Source: Oscillospiraceae bacterium
GTDB taxonomy: Bacteria; Bacillota; Clostridia; Oscillospirales; CAG-272
DNA: 55,990 nucleotides
Assembly (NCBI GenBank): GCA_015064355.1
Contig: SVSJ01000014.1
Location: forward strand, 1 to 55,990
Reading direction: 5' to 3'
Shown: positions 46,053 to 54,817 of the stretch, piece after piece
Position numbering within the stretch: the stretch's first letter is position 1
Layout of the letters: every line of letters starts with the position of its first letter
Program-made: the position numbers and the translations under genes
The notes under the pieces: generated by a model
Database searches by the model: none
What the model was told of the DNA's origin: nothing
What the model saw: only the letters and a program-made list of their open reading frames with translations

Positions 46053-47366
46053 TTACTCGAGCACACCCATATCCCACATGAGCTTGCCGAGGACATATTT
46101 GTCGCGGATGTCCTTGGCCATAGCAAATGCCTCGTGCATGTCTTCGTCAGTCAAGCCGATTTCGGTGAATGAGGTGGGATGTCCGATATCTCGCATAAAT
46201 TGTAGGAGCCATGAGGAGGAGGGAAGGGTGTCGATTATCTCTACGACCTCGTCCCATTTTTCGCATATCCTCTTGATTCGAGCCTCGTGCTTTGTGATGT
46301 CATACTTTTGCTCGCGGAGGTCCCCTTCGATTATGATCTCAGCCCCTTTGCCCAGCTTTTCGCGAAGGTGGTCATTCCACTTGTCGAGGTCAAACTCCCG
46401 GGCGGATTTTAAAGCGTACTCCATATCCGGACGCATTTTCGCAAGCTTTTCGTATGCGCGGACAGTCTCAAGGGTGGCAATACCACATTGGATACCGTGG
46501 AGATCCCATGGTGTACCGAATTCCAGCGCACGCATATCTATGATATGGGAGATGTAGTGCTCCATTCCCGATGCCGGGCGGGATACACCTGCATAATTCA
46601 TGGCAAGTCCGGAGATAACAAGCCCTTCCATAACGGCGCAAAGTGCGTCCTCGTCACCGTTCACAGCCTGTGCAGCAGATTTCACGCAAACTGCAAGAGC
46701 TTCCTCCACCATTTCGGAAACGGCAGGACAGTAGTATTCGTCAAGGATGACCCGGGCGATCTTCCACTCAACCAGGCTGACGTATTTTGCCAGCATATCA
46801 CCGATTCCCGAGGCAATCATATGCTTTGGCGCGGAGGCGAGAATTTGAGGGTCACCGATCACTGCGTCAGGGCATTTTGTGTTAATGGACACCTTCAGCC
46901 CCCCTCGCTCCATTGAAGAGGTTGCGGAAGCAAAACCGTCCATTGAAGGAGCGGTGCCCACAATAATATCGGGAACGTTTTTCGCAGAGGCTATGACCTT
47001 GCCTGTGTCGTTTATTACACCGCCGCCTACTGCGATTACCGAGTCGCAGGAGAGGGGACAGTACATCATCGCCTCACCAACAATACGCTCGTCCGGTGCG
47101 GGATGCTCTCGCTCAATTATGTGAATGGCGTAAGAAATACCGGCACCTGTCAGGATCTTGCAAACCAGCTCACCTGCTACCTCATATGTGCGCCTGTCAC
47201 ACAGGATATATGGGTTTGACACGCCGTACTTTTTGAGTAAGCTCGGCAGCTCGTAAACCGCACCCCGTCGGATAATGCAATCCTTGAGCTTGCCGAAATG
47301 GCGTTTGCCGCAGGAGTCGCACAAGAAGCCGTCGTTTTTAATTAAAGAATCAATACCGTGTTTCAT
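46053..47366 (-). CDS. Glycerol-1-phosphate dehydrogenase (NAD(P)) family protein
   Basis: 437 residues. It is of the EgsA/AraM type: an N-terminal Rossmann-like part with ERE...GGGVINDTGK at 114-123 and GTAPSMDGFASAT at 137-149, then a helical C-terminal metal-binding domain (GIGDMLAKY, SGMEHYISH, LHGIQ, His residues as ligands). These act on dihydroxyacetone phosphate to make sn-glycerol-1-phosphate, used for unusual lipids or wall polymers in bacteria. The N terminus has an extra CDSCGK pair. The gap to the upstream SLH gene is only 12 bases and no RBS is visible, so the start is uncertain or it may be coupled. Confidence 0.88.
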   Translation of the reverse strand: MKHGIDSLIKNDGFLCDSCGKRHFGKLKDCIIRRGAVYELPSLLKKYGVSNPYILCDRRTYEVAGELVCKILTGAGISYAIHIIEREHPAPDERIVGEAMMYCPLSCDSVIAVGGGVINDTGKVIASAKNVPDIIVGTAPSMDGFASATSSMERGGLKVSINTKCPDAVIGDPQILASAPKHMIASGIGDMLAKYVSLVEWKIARVILDEYYCPAVSEMVEEALAVCVKSAAQAVNGDEDALCAVMEGLVISGLAMNYAGVSRPASGMEHYISHIIDMRALEFGTPWDLHGIQCGIATLETVRAYEKLAKMRPDMEYALKSAREFDLDKWNDHLREKLGKGAEIIIEGDLREQKYDITKHEARIKRICEKWDEVVEIIDTLPSSSWLLQFMRDIGHPTSFTEIGLTDEDMHEAFAMAKDIRDKYVLGKLMWDMGVLE

Positions 47367-47378
47367 AAGTGAATTATA

Positions 47379-49067
47379 TTACTGAAGCTTCAGATTGATA
47401 CCGTACTGGATCTCCATTCCGTCGGGTGCGTCAACTGTGTAATAAAGGATAGTTCCTTCGTCGTTGATTCTGACCTTGTTAAGGCGTTCCTTTGATACAA
47501 CCAAGGGTGAGCCGTCGCGGAATATGAGAATGAGACGGTAGTCGCTGTTATAACCGCCGTAAAGCCCTCTGCCGTAGAGAATAGTGCAACGGTCGCATTC
47601 GTATTCGAAAATAATAGTTATAGCATTGTATTTCGCATCTTCAATAGCTGCCTTGTATGCCTGCTCGTCGTAAACAGGAGTGCTGACATCCTCACCGGAG
47701 GGCGGGGGAGTTTCTTTTCCTGCGTTCTCAATTCTGTCTGCTATAATGTCAAGACCGTAGCCGCGTGCAGCATCTGCCGAAACCTTACCAAACATAAACT
47801 CAAGCTCGGTGATACCGAAAATGAAGCCGATTTTCTCTTCAAAATAGAACTCGTAGGTGGTGTATTCGCCGTGGTCGGTGTACCAAAGCTCGGAGATTAA
47901 ATATCTGTCGCCATCGATCCAGATGTAGAACAGCTCATTGATCCTGGTGTATACCTCGTTAGCGGAACGGACAGCCTTGCCGTCGATTCCCACAGCAGCA
48001 TCACCAAGCCAACCGCGGATAATACCCAGTGCCTCAAAACCGTATCCCTCGTAGAGATTGAAGGATATGTAGTTCTCGTCAAGCATTACGTCGTTGATGA
48101 GATCAATGGAATATGATGTGTTAAGGGTCGGTTCATCAAATTTGTTAGTGAATTCCGCACCTACAGCGGTAATTCCCGTGAAGGACTGCTCTTCAAGCTC
48201 CCCTTTGTATAATTCGCGAGGGGGATAGTCGTAAGTTCCGGGGGGATAAGTCTCCTCAGGCTCTTTCGGATCCTCTTCGGGAGTAGTTTCGTCAGGGCCT
48301 ATTTCCTCGGGATCAGTTTCAAGAGGCGCATCCGGTTCAACAGGCTCGGTTTCAGTTGGATCAGTTTCAGCGGGAGCGGAGAAATCAACTCTTTCGTCTT
48401 CGTCAATAATTCTGATAACGATAGCGGCGATCTCGCTGCGCTTTACCTTTGATTCCGGATTTATGTATCCGTTGCCGTCACCTGTGATAATGCCCCAGCG
48501 GTACATTTTATAGATTGCTGATATGTACCAGGCTGAGGAGGGAACGTCCTTGATCGTGTATTGCTGGATGGTATTTATATCGTAAATTTCAGTTTTTGAC
48601 GAGGTTATTGCGCGAGAGAACAAAACCGCAACTTGCGCGCGGCTTGCGGCAGCGTTGTAGTCAGGATAAGCTTCCGTAACGATGCCGTTTGTGGTGCAAT
48701 ATCTTACGTAGGGATCGTACCAGTTTCTGCTTCCGGGATAACGCGCAGTGAAATAGCTGTCCTCAACTCCGCCACTTACAAGAAGACGGTGTACAACTGC
48801 CGCCAGCTTTATGGTCTCGGCAATAGTCACGTTTCCGTCGGGAACGTAAGTTGTGTCTGTCTTGCCGTTGATCAGCCCAAGCTCATATGCGTCTGCAACA
48901 TTTGAATAGAACCAGTCGCTCTTTTTGATGTCTGTAAACTGATCGTTGTAGGAACGGACAGTTTTGTATCTTGCGGCTGACAGGGGAATTATTGCTGCGG
49001 AAAGCACGGTAGCGCAAATGATAATTACTGCCAATGTGCGGGTGAAGATTTTTTTAGATCTAAACAT
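47379..49067 (-). CDS. Secreted SLH-domain protein with acidic linker
   Basis: 562 residues with a signal peptide (about 1-32: RTLAVIIICATVLSAAIIPLSA). Three S-layer homology-type repeats lie at about 43-225 (FTDIKKSDWFYSNVADAYELGLINGKTDTTYVPDGNVTIAE; WYDPYVRYCTTNGIV; DVPSSAWYISAIYKMYRWGIITGDGNGYINPESKVKRSEIA). A Pro/Glu/Thr-rich linker (about 235-285) follows, and a C-terminal domain of unknown fold ends MEIQYGINLKLQ. SLH repeats anchor proteins to wall-linked secondary polymers. Close spacing suggests co-transcription with the downstream glycerol-1-phosphate dehydrogenase-type gene. Confidence 0.9.
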   Translation of the reverse strand: MFRSKKIFTRTLAVIIICATVLSAAIIPLSAARYKTVRSYNDQFTDIKKSDWFYSNVADAYELGLINGKTDTTYVPDGNVTIAETIKLAAVVHRLLVSGGVEDSYFTARYPGSRNWYDPYVRYCTTNGIVTEAYPDYNAAASRAQVAVLFSRAITSSKTEIYDINTIQQYTIKDVPSSAWYISAIYKMYRWGIITGDGNGYINPESKVKRSEIAAIVIRIIDEDERVDFSAPAETDPTETEPVEPDAPLETDPEEIGPDETTPEEDPKEPEETYPPGTYDYPPRELYKGELEEQSFTGITAVGAEFTNKFDEPTLNTSYSIDLINDVMLDENYISFNLYEGYGFEALGIIRGWLGDAAVGIDGKAVRSANEVYTRINELFYIWIDGDRYLISELWYTDHGEYTTYEFYFEEKIGFIFGITELEFMFGKVSADAARGYGLDIIADRIENAGKETPPPSGEDVSTPVYDEQAYKAAIEDAKYNAITIIFEYECDRCTILYGRGLYGGYNSDYRLILIFRDGSPLVVSKERLNKVRINDEGTILYYTVDAPDGMEIQYGINLKLQ

Positions 49068-49237
49068 AAAATACCTCGTGCGGCAAAAGCCGGAATTTTG
49101 TGTTTGTTTTACTTATATTATAAGATAATATTGTTAACAATTCTATGCTTGGGTGTCAAAATGTAGGACATATTGCAGGAAATTCAGTAAAATATTGGAA
49201 TATATAGGGATTATTTGCCGAATTATCGAATTAACTA

Positions 49238-49266
49238 TTGATTTTGCGCTCGTTTTGTATTAAAAT
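49238..49266 (+). promoter_or_regulatory. Promoter of pfkA
   Basis: -35 TTGATT (49238-49243), 17-base spacer, -10 TAAAAT (49261-49266), 60 bases before the ATG. Confidence 0.65.
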
Positions 49267-49325
49267 AAAACGATGAGAAAAATATAATAATAAAATCATA
49301 AAGATTTTCGAAAGGGATAAAAATT

Positions 49326-50426
49326 ATGGCACAGAAATTCAGAAAGATCTGCGTTCTCACATCCGGCGGCGACGCTCCCGGTATGAATGCGGCAGTAAGA
49401 GCAGTTGTTCGCGCGGCTAACGCAAGAGGCGTTGAGGTTATGGCGAGTGTTGGCGGTTACAGGGGTATGATCCATGACGAGCTTATTCCTATGACAAACC
49501 GTGACGTTTCCAATAAGATCCAGCTTTCCGGTACATTCATTTACTCTGACAGATGCCTTGAGTTCAAGGAAGAAGCAGGTATGCAGAAGGCTATCGCAAC
49601 CCTGAAGAAGCACGAGATCGACGGCGTTATCGCTATCGGTGGTGACGGTACATTCAGAGGTGCTACTGACCTTTCCATGAGAGGTATTCCCACTATCGGT
49701 ATTCCCGGTACAATCGACAACGATATTACCGCATCTGACAACACTATCGGCTTCAACACAGCTATGCAGTCTGTTGTATACGACGTTGACAAGCTCCACG
49801 ACACCTGCGAATCTCACGCACGTTGTAATGTTGTTGAGGTTATGGGCAGAGGTGCCGGTGACATCACTCTCAACACCGCTATTGCTACAGGCGCTGTTGC
49901 GTGTGTTATTCCCGAGTGTCCTTTTGACGAAGACGCTTGCATCGAAAAGATCATTCGTCTCCGCAGAGAAGGCAAGAGAGGCTTTATTATTATCGTTTCC
50001 GAAGCATTCCCCACACTTGGTCAGGAACTTACAAAGAAGATCAACGACACAACAAAGGAACTTGCTGAAAAAGAAGGAAACGACAGACTTTGGGTTGAAA
50101 CAAAGTTCTGCCGTATGGCACACATCGTTCGCGGCGGTACTCCCACACTTTCTGACAGAGTTCTCGCAACCAAGATGGGCGTAAGAGCTGTTGAGGAGCT
50201 TCTCGCAGGTAACTCCGATCTTGTTGTAGTTGAAAGAGCAGGTGAGATCACAACCTGCGGTATTGGCTGGTCCCAGGTTCTCGACCGCAAGTACAAGGGC
50301 ACACTCAAGCCCGGTATGACCGACAAGTATTCCGCTGAAGAACTTGCCGAAATGGATAAGTTCATTGAAGCGAAAAAGGCTGAATTTGCAGCGACATACG
50401 CAATGTTCAACGAGCTTGCTAACTAA
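49326..50426 (+). CDS. pfkA: 6-phosphofructokinase (ATP-dependent type)
   Basis: 366 residues, RBS GAAAGGGA. It phosphorylates fructose-6-phosphate at the committed step of glycolysis. Motifs are TSGGDAPGMNAAVRAVVR, AIGGDGTFRGATDL (GGDG as in ATP-type enzymes, not the GGDD of typical PPi-type), GTIDNDI with catalytic Asp, and VEVMGRGAGDI. It is slightly longer than the usual 320 residues; the added C-terminal helix (DKYSAEELAEMDKFIEAKKAE) is plausible for clostridial homologues. Own promoter and terminator. Confidence 0.96.
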   Translation: MAQKFRKICVLTSGGDAPGMNAAVRAVVRAANARGVEVMASVGGYRGMIHDELIPMTNRDVSNKIQLSGTFIYSDRCLEFKEEAGMQKAIATLKKHEIDGVIAIGGDGTFRGATDLSMRGIPTIGIPGTIDNDITASDNTIGFNTAMQSVVYDVDKLHDTCESHARCNVVEVMGRGAGDITLNTAIATGAVACVIPECPFDEDACIEKIIRLRREGKRGFIIIVSEAFPTLGQELTKKINDTTKELAEKEGNDRLWVETKFCRMAHIVRGGTPTLSDRVLATKMGVRAVEELLAGNSDLVVVERAGEITTCGIGWSQVLDRKYKGTLKPGMTDKYSAEELAEMDKFIEAKKAEFAATYAMFNELAN

Positions 50427-50439
50427 TTCCGAAATAAAG

Positions 50440-50470
50440 AAAAGAGACTCGAGAGAGTCTCTTTTTGTTT
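50440..50470. terminator. Terminator between pfkA and the zinc-ribbon gene
   Basis: AGAGACTC (50443-50450) pairs with GAGTCTCT (50455-50462) across GAGA, with A-rich and T-rich flanks for both strands. Confidence 0.9.
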
Positions 50471-50471
50471 G

Positions 50472-50819
50472 TTATTTATCCCAGTTTTTCGGAATTATGA
50501 AATTCAGGTCATCTTCGGAATATTCAGAGTCATCCTCGAAGAGAGGAAACTTTGCTTCACTTATGGAGTCCCAGTCATCCGGAATTGCGAAGTTAAGTCC
50601 ATCATCTTTGGAAATATCGTTATCAGATAAGGCAAAACTGAAAAAGTCCGGAGCCTCATCTGGCTTTTGTTCATCTTCAACCGGTGTAAACAATGAATCA
50701 TAATCTTCGTTTTTATAAGTGTTTTCTGCATCTGTTATTTCTTTTGGCAACTTGGCGCCACAAGCGTGGCAAAAGGCAGCATTTTCTGTGAGTTTTACAC
50801 CGCACTTCGGACAATACAT
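50472..50819 (-). CDS. Small zinc-ribbon protein with acidic tail
   Basis: 115 residues, with GGAGGG before the ATG. The N terminus MYCPKCGVKLTENAAFCHACGAKL has two C-x2-C pairs 12-13 residues apart, the zinc-ribbon_2 pattern. The rest is very acidic (Asp/Glu-rich) with three similar FxIPDxWD or FxIPKxWD motifs (LNFAIPDDWDS, LNFIIPKNWDK) and no membrane segment. The acidic tail may bind a partner. The function is unknown. It has its own promoter. Confidence 0.85.
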   Translation of the reverse strand: MYCPKCGVKLTENAAFCHACGAKLPKEITDAENTYKNEDYDSLFTPVEDEQKPDEAPDFFSFALSDNDISKDDGLNFAIPDDWDSISEAKFPLFEDDSEYSEDDLNFIIPKNWDK

Positions 50820-50874
50820 ATGTTTCCCTCCTGCTATAAAATATCATGGTTAACTATTCTTTCGTGGTAATTAT

Positions 50875-50903
50875 ATTTTACTGTATTATTCGCTTTCTGT
50901 CAA
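50875..50903 (-). promoter_or_regulatory. Promoter of the zinc-ribbon gene
   Basis: Minus strand: -35 TTGACA (50903-50898), 17-base spacer, -10 TAAAAT (50880-50875). It leaves a 48-base leader. The 318-base gap 50820-51137 otherwise contains only this and the plus-strand promoter. Confidence 0.8.
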
Positions 50904-51047
50904 GCGTATAATTTTTCCTTTGAGAATTATTCAGTAGCTGTTCGAGGGGCAGATATTCATATCGCTGTATTAATTTTAGAAAAAACAAAGCATATTTTTC
51001 GGATTTTTGGTAAATAAGTCGAAAAGAAGTGAAGTGGAAAATCTTTC

Positions 51048-51076
51048 TTGACACTTGTCTTATTTTATGATATCAT
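51048..51076 (+). promoter_or_regulatory. Promoter of the methyltransferase gene
   Basis: -35 TTGACA (51048-51053), 17-base spacer, -10 TATCAT (51071-51076), about 60 bases before the ATG. Confidence 0.8.
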
Positions 51077-51137
51077 AATTACAATAGGTAAGTGTGCATT
51101 TCGCCGCCATCTTTGATATAATTAGGAGCGAATTATT

Positions 51138-51932
51138 ATGGATATGTTTGAATATTACGGCTTTTTCCGTGAGGAAGATTCCATAGATCGCCTTACAATT
51201 GCCGAAACACACATAATTGAGCATTTATTTGATAAATATCTTCCCAAGGAAGGACGTGTCATTGATACCTGCGCCGGATTTGGCACATTTGCTTTCAGAT
51301 TTGCCGAAAAGGGGTATGATGTAACCGCAGGCGACTGGATCATGGATCACGTTGAAAAGATCAAGGCTGACCCCAGATCCGAAAAGCTCCGTAATATATA
51401 CTGCTCAAGTCCCAGAAGCTTGTCTCAGTTTTCAGACGGCTCCTTTGATGTTCTCGTTTCATTAGGCTCTGTTTATCATATGAGAACAAAGGCTGAGAGA
51501 GAGGCGTTCATTAAGGAATCCATGCGGGTTCTCAGTGACGACGGATATCTTGTGTTCTCTTATATGACCCCTATGGCAATGACTCTCGGCCAGTATTTTA
51601 ATGCTATGCGCACTTACGATGCTACAGAAAGAGTAAAGGCGTACCGCAAACTGGCAACTGTTGAAAAGAGCCATAGCTGTGACATGTTCTACGGTCTTAC
51701 CCTTGAAGAAATGACCGATTTATCACGTGAATACGGACTTGACATTATTACTGTCGCATCCACGTACGGTATGCTTTACAATATGGTTGATGAGGTTGAG
51801 GCAATGACTGAGGAGCAGTTTGAACAGTTCCTCCAGGTACAGTACAAGACCTGCGAGGATCCCTTCGTATCCCGCTACTGTATGCGCGGCATATTTATTG
51901 CTAAAAAGAAACCGAAAGAATTTCTAGACTAA
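51138..51932 (+). CDS. Class I SAM-dependent methyltransferase
   Basis: 264 residues, with TAGGAGC before the ATG. Motif I is VIDTCAGFGTFAFRFAEKGYDVTAGD, with SLGSVYHMRTKAEREAFIKESMRVLSDDGYLVFSYM as motif IV and post-motifs. The N terminus MDMFEYYGFFREEDSIDRLT is typical of small-molecule methyltransferases of the Methyltransf_11/25 type. The target molecule is unknown. Cytoplasmic, single gene with promoter and terminator. Confidence 0.9.
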   Translation: MDMFEYYGFFREEDSIDRLTIAETHIIEHLFDKYLPKEGRVIDTCAGFGTFAFRFAEKGYDVTAGDWIMDHVEKIKADPRSEKLRNIYCSSPRSLSQFSDGSFDVLVSLGSVYHMRTKAEREAFIKESMRVLSDDGYLVFSYMTPMAMTLGQYFNAMRTYDATERVKAYRKLATVEKSHSCDMFYGLTLEEMTDLSREYGLDIITVASTYGMLYNMVDEVEAMTEEQFEQFLQVQYKTCEDPFVSRYCMRGIFIAKKKPKEFLD

Positions 51933-51941
51933 AAATAACCC

Positions 51942-51975
51942 GGGTGCAGGAAAAAACTTGCACCTTTTTTCTTTT
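51942..51975 (+). terminator. Terminator after the methyltransferase gene
   Basis: GGTGCA (51943-51948) pairs with TGCACC (51959-51964), extended by G/T pairs, followed by TTTTTTC. Confidence 0.85.
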
Positions 51976-52006
51976 GCTATAGCTGGACAAAATTCGACAT
52001 ATTATC

Positions 52007-52035
52007 TTGCTATTTCCGGCTGGTTATGTTATAAT
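52007..52035 (+). promoter_or_regulatory. Promoter of the G5/3D-type gene
   Basis: -35 TTGCTA (52007-52012), 17-base spacer, extended -10 TGT-TATAAT (52030-52035). Confidence 0.72.
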
Positions 52036-52077
52036 AAACTGAATATATATTGTTATAGTAGGAAAGGAACTGAAACC

Positions 52078-53373
52078 TTGACAAACTACGATAAGGAAAA
52101 ATATGAAAATACCGACGACATCGGCGAAGACATAAATGAAACTTTAGAGGAAGAGACTGAAGACGAAGCTTTACAAGCGGCTGACGCAACAGACGAGACA
52201 GAGACTCCGGAAGAAGAAACCGAAGCTGACGCAAAAGCCGAAAGAGAAGCGGAGCAGTATCAGGTTGATGGAGCAGGGGACGAAGAGATTGCTGCAGTAG
52301 CCGAGCGTATAACCGGAAGCCGCCATTCAAGTGTTTCAACAGCCGCGCCTATCCGCACTCGTTCTCCCGAGCAGAATCGCAATATAACAAACGGAATTCC
52401 CGTGAGACATTCCGCGATCTCCGACGGCGAGATCATCGAGGCGGAAGAACCGAGAAAGAGCAATAAGACCCTCACCATAATCATAGCGGCGGCTATTGCT
52501 CTGTTTGTTATCATTATGGGAGCGATCGTTGCCTTAAATGCTTTCAGCATTGCAGCGAGTATGCGCCCGTCTGATTACGATATTAACGACACAGTTGAAA
52601 CAACAGGCACTACAACTGTTCCCGACCCGGTTACTGAATCTACCCAGTACAGAGTTACTCTTGATTTTTACGAGAGAAAGGATATTGAGCTGTCCACCTC
52701 CGAGATCACCCTTTCAAAGCTTCTTGAAGGAATCGGCTGTGTTCTCGAGGAAAACGAAAAGCCTTCCATCTCTCTTGACACGGTAATTAAAGAAGATATC
52801 ATCATAACCGTTGACAGATACGAGTATAAAACCGAAGTTGTGGAAGAGGTTATTGCTCACGAAACTGAAACTATAGAAACCGACCTTATCATGAAGGGCA
52901 CAGAAGAGCTTATCACAGGTGAGGACGGCGCAAAAACTGTTGAGTATCTCATTACCTATGTAAACGGTGTAGAAACAACCAAGGAATTTGTGACCGAAAC
53001 TATCACAAAAGAGCCTGTAACAGAAACTCGCACTATTGGTGTTGGCGGCGAGATCGTTGGTGCTGACGGAAAGACATATACTTACTCCTGGCGCAAGGAA
53101 GTAACCGCCAGATATTACAGCCTCGAGGGGCCCACATATTTCGGGCCTGACGCTGACGAAACGGTTATCGTTGTTGACAACAAGGTCATCCCTCTGGGTA
53201 CAAAGCTGTACGTGAAGAACGATACTTATGATTTCGGTGTGAGAACCGCTGCAGACATTGCAAGCTCTGTTGTGGGCGATCAGATCTACATCTGGATTTC
53301 CCCGAGCAACCCGAATTACGCGGCTCTGAAGGCGTCTGAGCCTCATCAGGTTGATATTTACTACATTGATTAA
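52078..53373 (+). CDS. Membrane-anchored G5/3D-domain-like cell-wall protein
   Basis: 431 residues from TTG 52078, with AAAGGAA upstream; the longer frame from 51958 would start before the predicted transcript start. The N-terminal 110 residues are acidic (ENTDDIGEDINETLEEETEDE), then one membrane helix at about 133-155 (IIIAAAIALFVIIMGAIVAL). The extracellular part has DUF348-like segments (about 190-270), a G5-like stretch with EETITKEPVTETRTIGVGG, and a C-terminal 3D-like domain (about 320-430; VDNKVIPLGTKLYVKN). This is the YabE/Rpf-like architecture of peptidoglycan-remodelling proteins. In the 3D domain Asp367 and one Asp of the ADIASS block are kept, but the third Asp is replaced by Tyr (GDQIYIW). 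Confidence 0.85.
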   Translation: MTNYDKEKYENTDDIGEDINETLEEETEDEALQAADATDETETPEEETEADAKAEREAEQYQVDGAGDEEIAAVAERITGSRHSSVSTAAPIRTRSPEQNRNITNGIPVRHSAISDGEIIEAEEPRKSNKTLTIIIAAAIALFVIIMGAIVALNAFSIAASMRPSDYDINDTVETTGTTTVPDPVTESTQYRVTLDFYERKDIELSTSEITLSKLLEGIGCVLEENEKPSISLDTVIKEDIIITVDRYEYKTEVVEEVIAHETETIETDLIMKGTEELITGEDGAKTVEYLITYVNGVETTKEFVTETITKEPVTETRTIGVGGEIVGADGKTYTYSWRKEVTARYYSLEGPTYFGPDADETVIVVDNKVIPLGTKLYVKNDTYDFGVRTAADIASSVVGDQIYIWISPSNPNYAALKASEPHQVDIYYID

Positions 53374-53388
53374 CTAACAGGTGACAAA

Positions 53389-54528
53389 ATGAACTTTGAC
53401 AGACTTCGCGCCTTTCAGGATAAACTGGTGGCGGATAGGATTCCCGGAAACGATTGCATGATCTGCAAGAATCACGAGGAGATCTATCGCTACAATACCG
53501 GATTTGCAAATATGGAAACGCGCCGTGAGATGCAGGGAGACGAGCTTTATTTCTTCTGGTCAGCTACAAAGGTGATCACTACCTCTCTGGCACTTCGACT
53601 CCACGAAGAGGGAAAGTTCTTGATGACTGACCCGCTTGAGGAATATATGCCTGAGTTTGGCAATATGACCATACGAAAAATGATCGACGGCAAAGAGGAG
53701 ATCGTGCCTGCGGAGAAGAAGATCAGGGTAGATCAGCTATTCAATATGACAGCGGGCTTTGACTATAACTTTAGCACAGATCATATTGCTGCAGTCCGCG
53801 ATAAAACGGGCGGTCGCTGTCCTACTCGCGAGATCATGGGTGCGATAGCAAAGTCTCCTCTGCAGTTTGAGCCCGGTGAGCTATGGTCTTACAGCCTTTG
53901 CCACGACGTGCTTGGTGGATTGGTTGAAGTAATTGCAGGAAAACGCCTTCGTGATTACGCAAGGGAAGTGCTGTTCGATCCTCTTGGAATGGACGACACC
54001 TGCTACAATTTCCCCGCAGAAGATAAGCTTGAGAGAATGGCGGTGCAGTATTACTGGAGAGAGGACCTTGGCAAATGCCTGCCCACCAACAACGTGTGCC
54101 AGCATATCCTTGGCCCCGATTACGACTCCGGTGGCGCGGGCGTTATCTCAACCTGCGAGGATTACATGAAGTTTGCTGACACAATAGCCAACTACGGCAA
54201 GGCAGCAAACGGATACAGATACCTCTCGCCTGCGTCAATTAATCTGTGGCGCACCAACACCCTAAGCTGCGAGCAGAGTAAGGCGTTGGTTTGGCCTCAC
54301 CTTATGGGATACGGATACGGTTACGGTGTGAGAACAATGATGCAACCGGAAAAGTGCGGCAGCTTGTCTCCCGTAGGCGAGTTTGGCTGGGGAGGCGCGG
54401 CTGGAGTTTGGGTAATAATTGACCCGAATAATTCCATGGCTCTGGTTTACACCCAGCATATGCTTGGCAACAACGAAGAATACATCGCACCTCGTCTGCG
54501 TAACATTGCTTACGCTTGTATGGAATAA
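53389..54528 (+). CDS. Beta-lactamase family serine hydrolase
   Basis: 379 residues, with AGGTGA before the ATG, 15 bases after the G5/3D gene. It has the class C beta-lactamase/esterase fold: SATK at 58-61 (SxxK), YSL at 168-170 (YxN is YSL here), WGGAAGVW near 340 as the third motif region, and LFDPLGMDDTCY. No signal peptide is seen, so it is cytoplasmic or acts on imported substrates. It is not likely to give antibiotic resistance; such proteins act as esterases or peptidases. It is probably co-transcribed with the upstream gene and the small membrane gene below. Confidence 0.88.
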   Translation: MNFDRLRAFQDKLVADRIPGNDCMICKNHEEIYRYNTGFANMETRREMQGDELYFFWSATKVITTSLALRLHEEGKFLMTDPLEEYMPEFGNMTIRKMIDGKEEIVPAEKKIRVDQLFNMTAGFDYNFSTDHIAAVRDKTGGRCPTREIMGAIAKSPLQFEPGELWSYSLCHDVLGGLVEVIAGKRLRDYAREVLFDPLGMDDTCYNFPAEDKLERMAVQYYWREDLGKCLPTNNVCQHILGPDYDSGGAGVISTCEDYMKFADTIANYGKAANGYRYLSPASINLWRTNTLSCEQSKALVWPHLMGYGYGYGVRTMMQPEKCGSLSPVGEFGWGGAAGVWVIIDPNNSMALVYTQHMLGNNEEYIAPRLRNIAYACME

Positions 54529-54537
54529 GGAGGCTTT

Positions 54538-54708
54538 ATGACAAACATCAAGAAAATGCTTCTCGGAATCGCATTGTTGATCGTGGCTGCCATGGGTGTA
54601 TCATTTTGGATGGCGGGCTCTGTGATCGGTGCAATTATGTTCTTCGGCGGACTTATCGTCGGCGGATTTTTCTTGGTGGACGGCTATTTGAGCGTTGATA
54701 AAGACTGA
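54538..54708 (+). CDS. Small two-segment membrane protein (56 residues)
   Basis: ATG 54538 has AAGGAGG 5 bases upstream, and the start is 9 bases after the previous stop. The protein reads MTNIKKMLLGIALLIVAAMG... and has two hydrophobic segments (LLGIALLIVAAMGVSFWMAG and IGAIMFFGGLIVGGFFLVDGY) ending in SVDKD. It is likely a real small membrane protein in the same operon as the serine hydrolase. The function is unknown. Confidence 0.8.
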   Translation: MTNIKKMLLGIALLIVAAMGVSFWMAGSVIGAIMFFGGLIVGGFFLVDGYLSVDKD

Positions 54709-54729
54709 AGCGAAAACAAATAAAAAATT

Positions 54730-54760
54730 CTCCCTCGATTAGCTGTCGGGGGAGTTTTTG
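54730..54760 (+). terminator. Terminator after the small membrane gene
   Basis: CTCCCTCGA (54730-54738) pairs with TCGGGGGAG (54746-54754), followed by TTTTTG. Confidence 0.88.
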
Positions 54761-54771
54761 TGTCTGATACA

Positions 54772-54802
54772 AAACAAAAAACGTCCCACGTGAGTGAGAC
54801 GT
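54772..54802 (-). terminator. Terminator of the rplK-rplA transcript
   Basis: On the minus strand ACGTCTCAC pairs with GTGGGACGT, followed by a T-rich tract (complement of 54772-54780). It lies 16 bases after the rplA stop. Confidence 0.85.
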
Positions 54803-54817
54803 TTTGTTATGCTTAAA

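Noticed and set aside
53389-54528. Antibiotic resistance beta-lactamase
   Set aside because: The YxN motif is YSL, no signal peptide is present, and the protein fits the broad esterase/serine hydrolase family in Clostridia.
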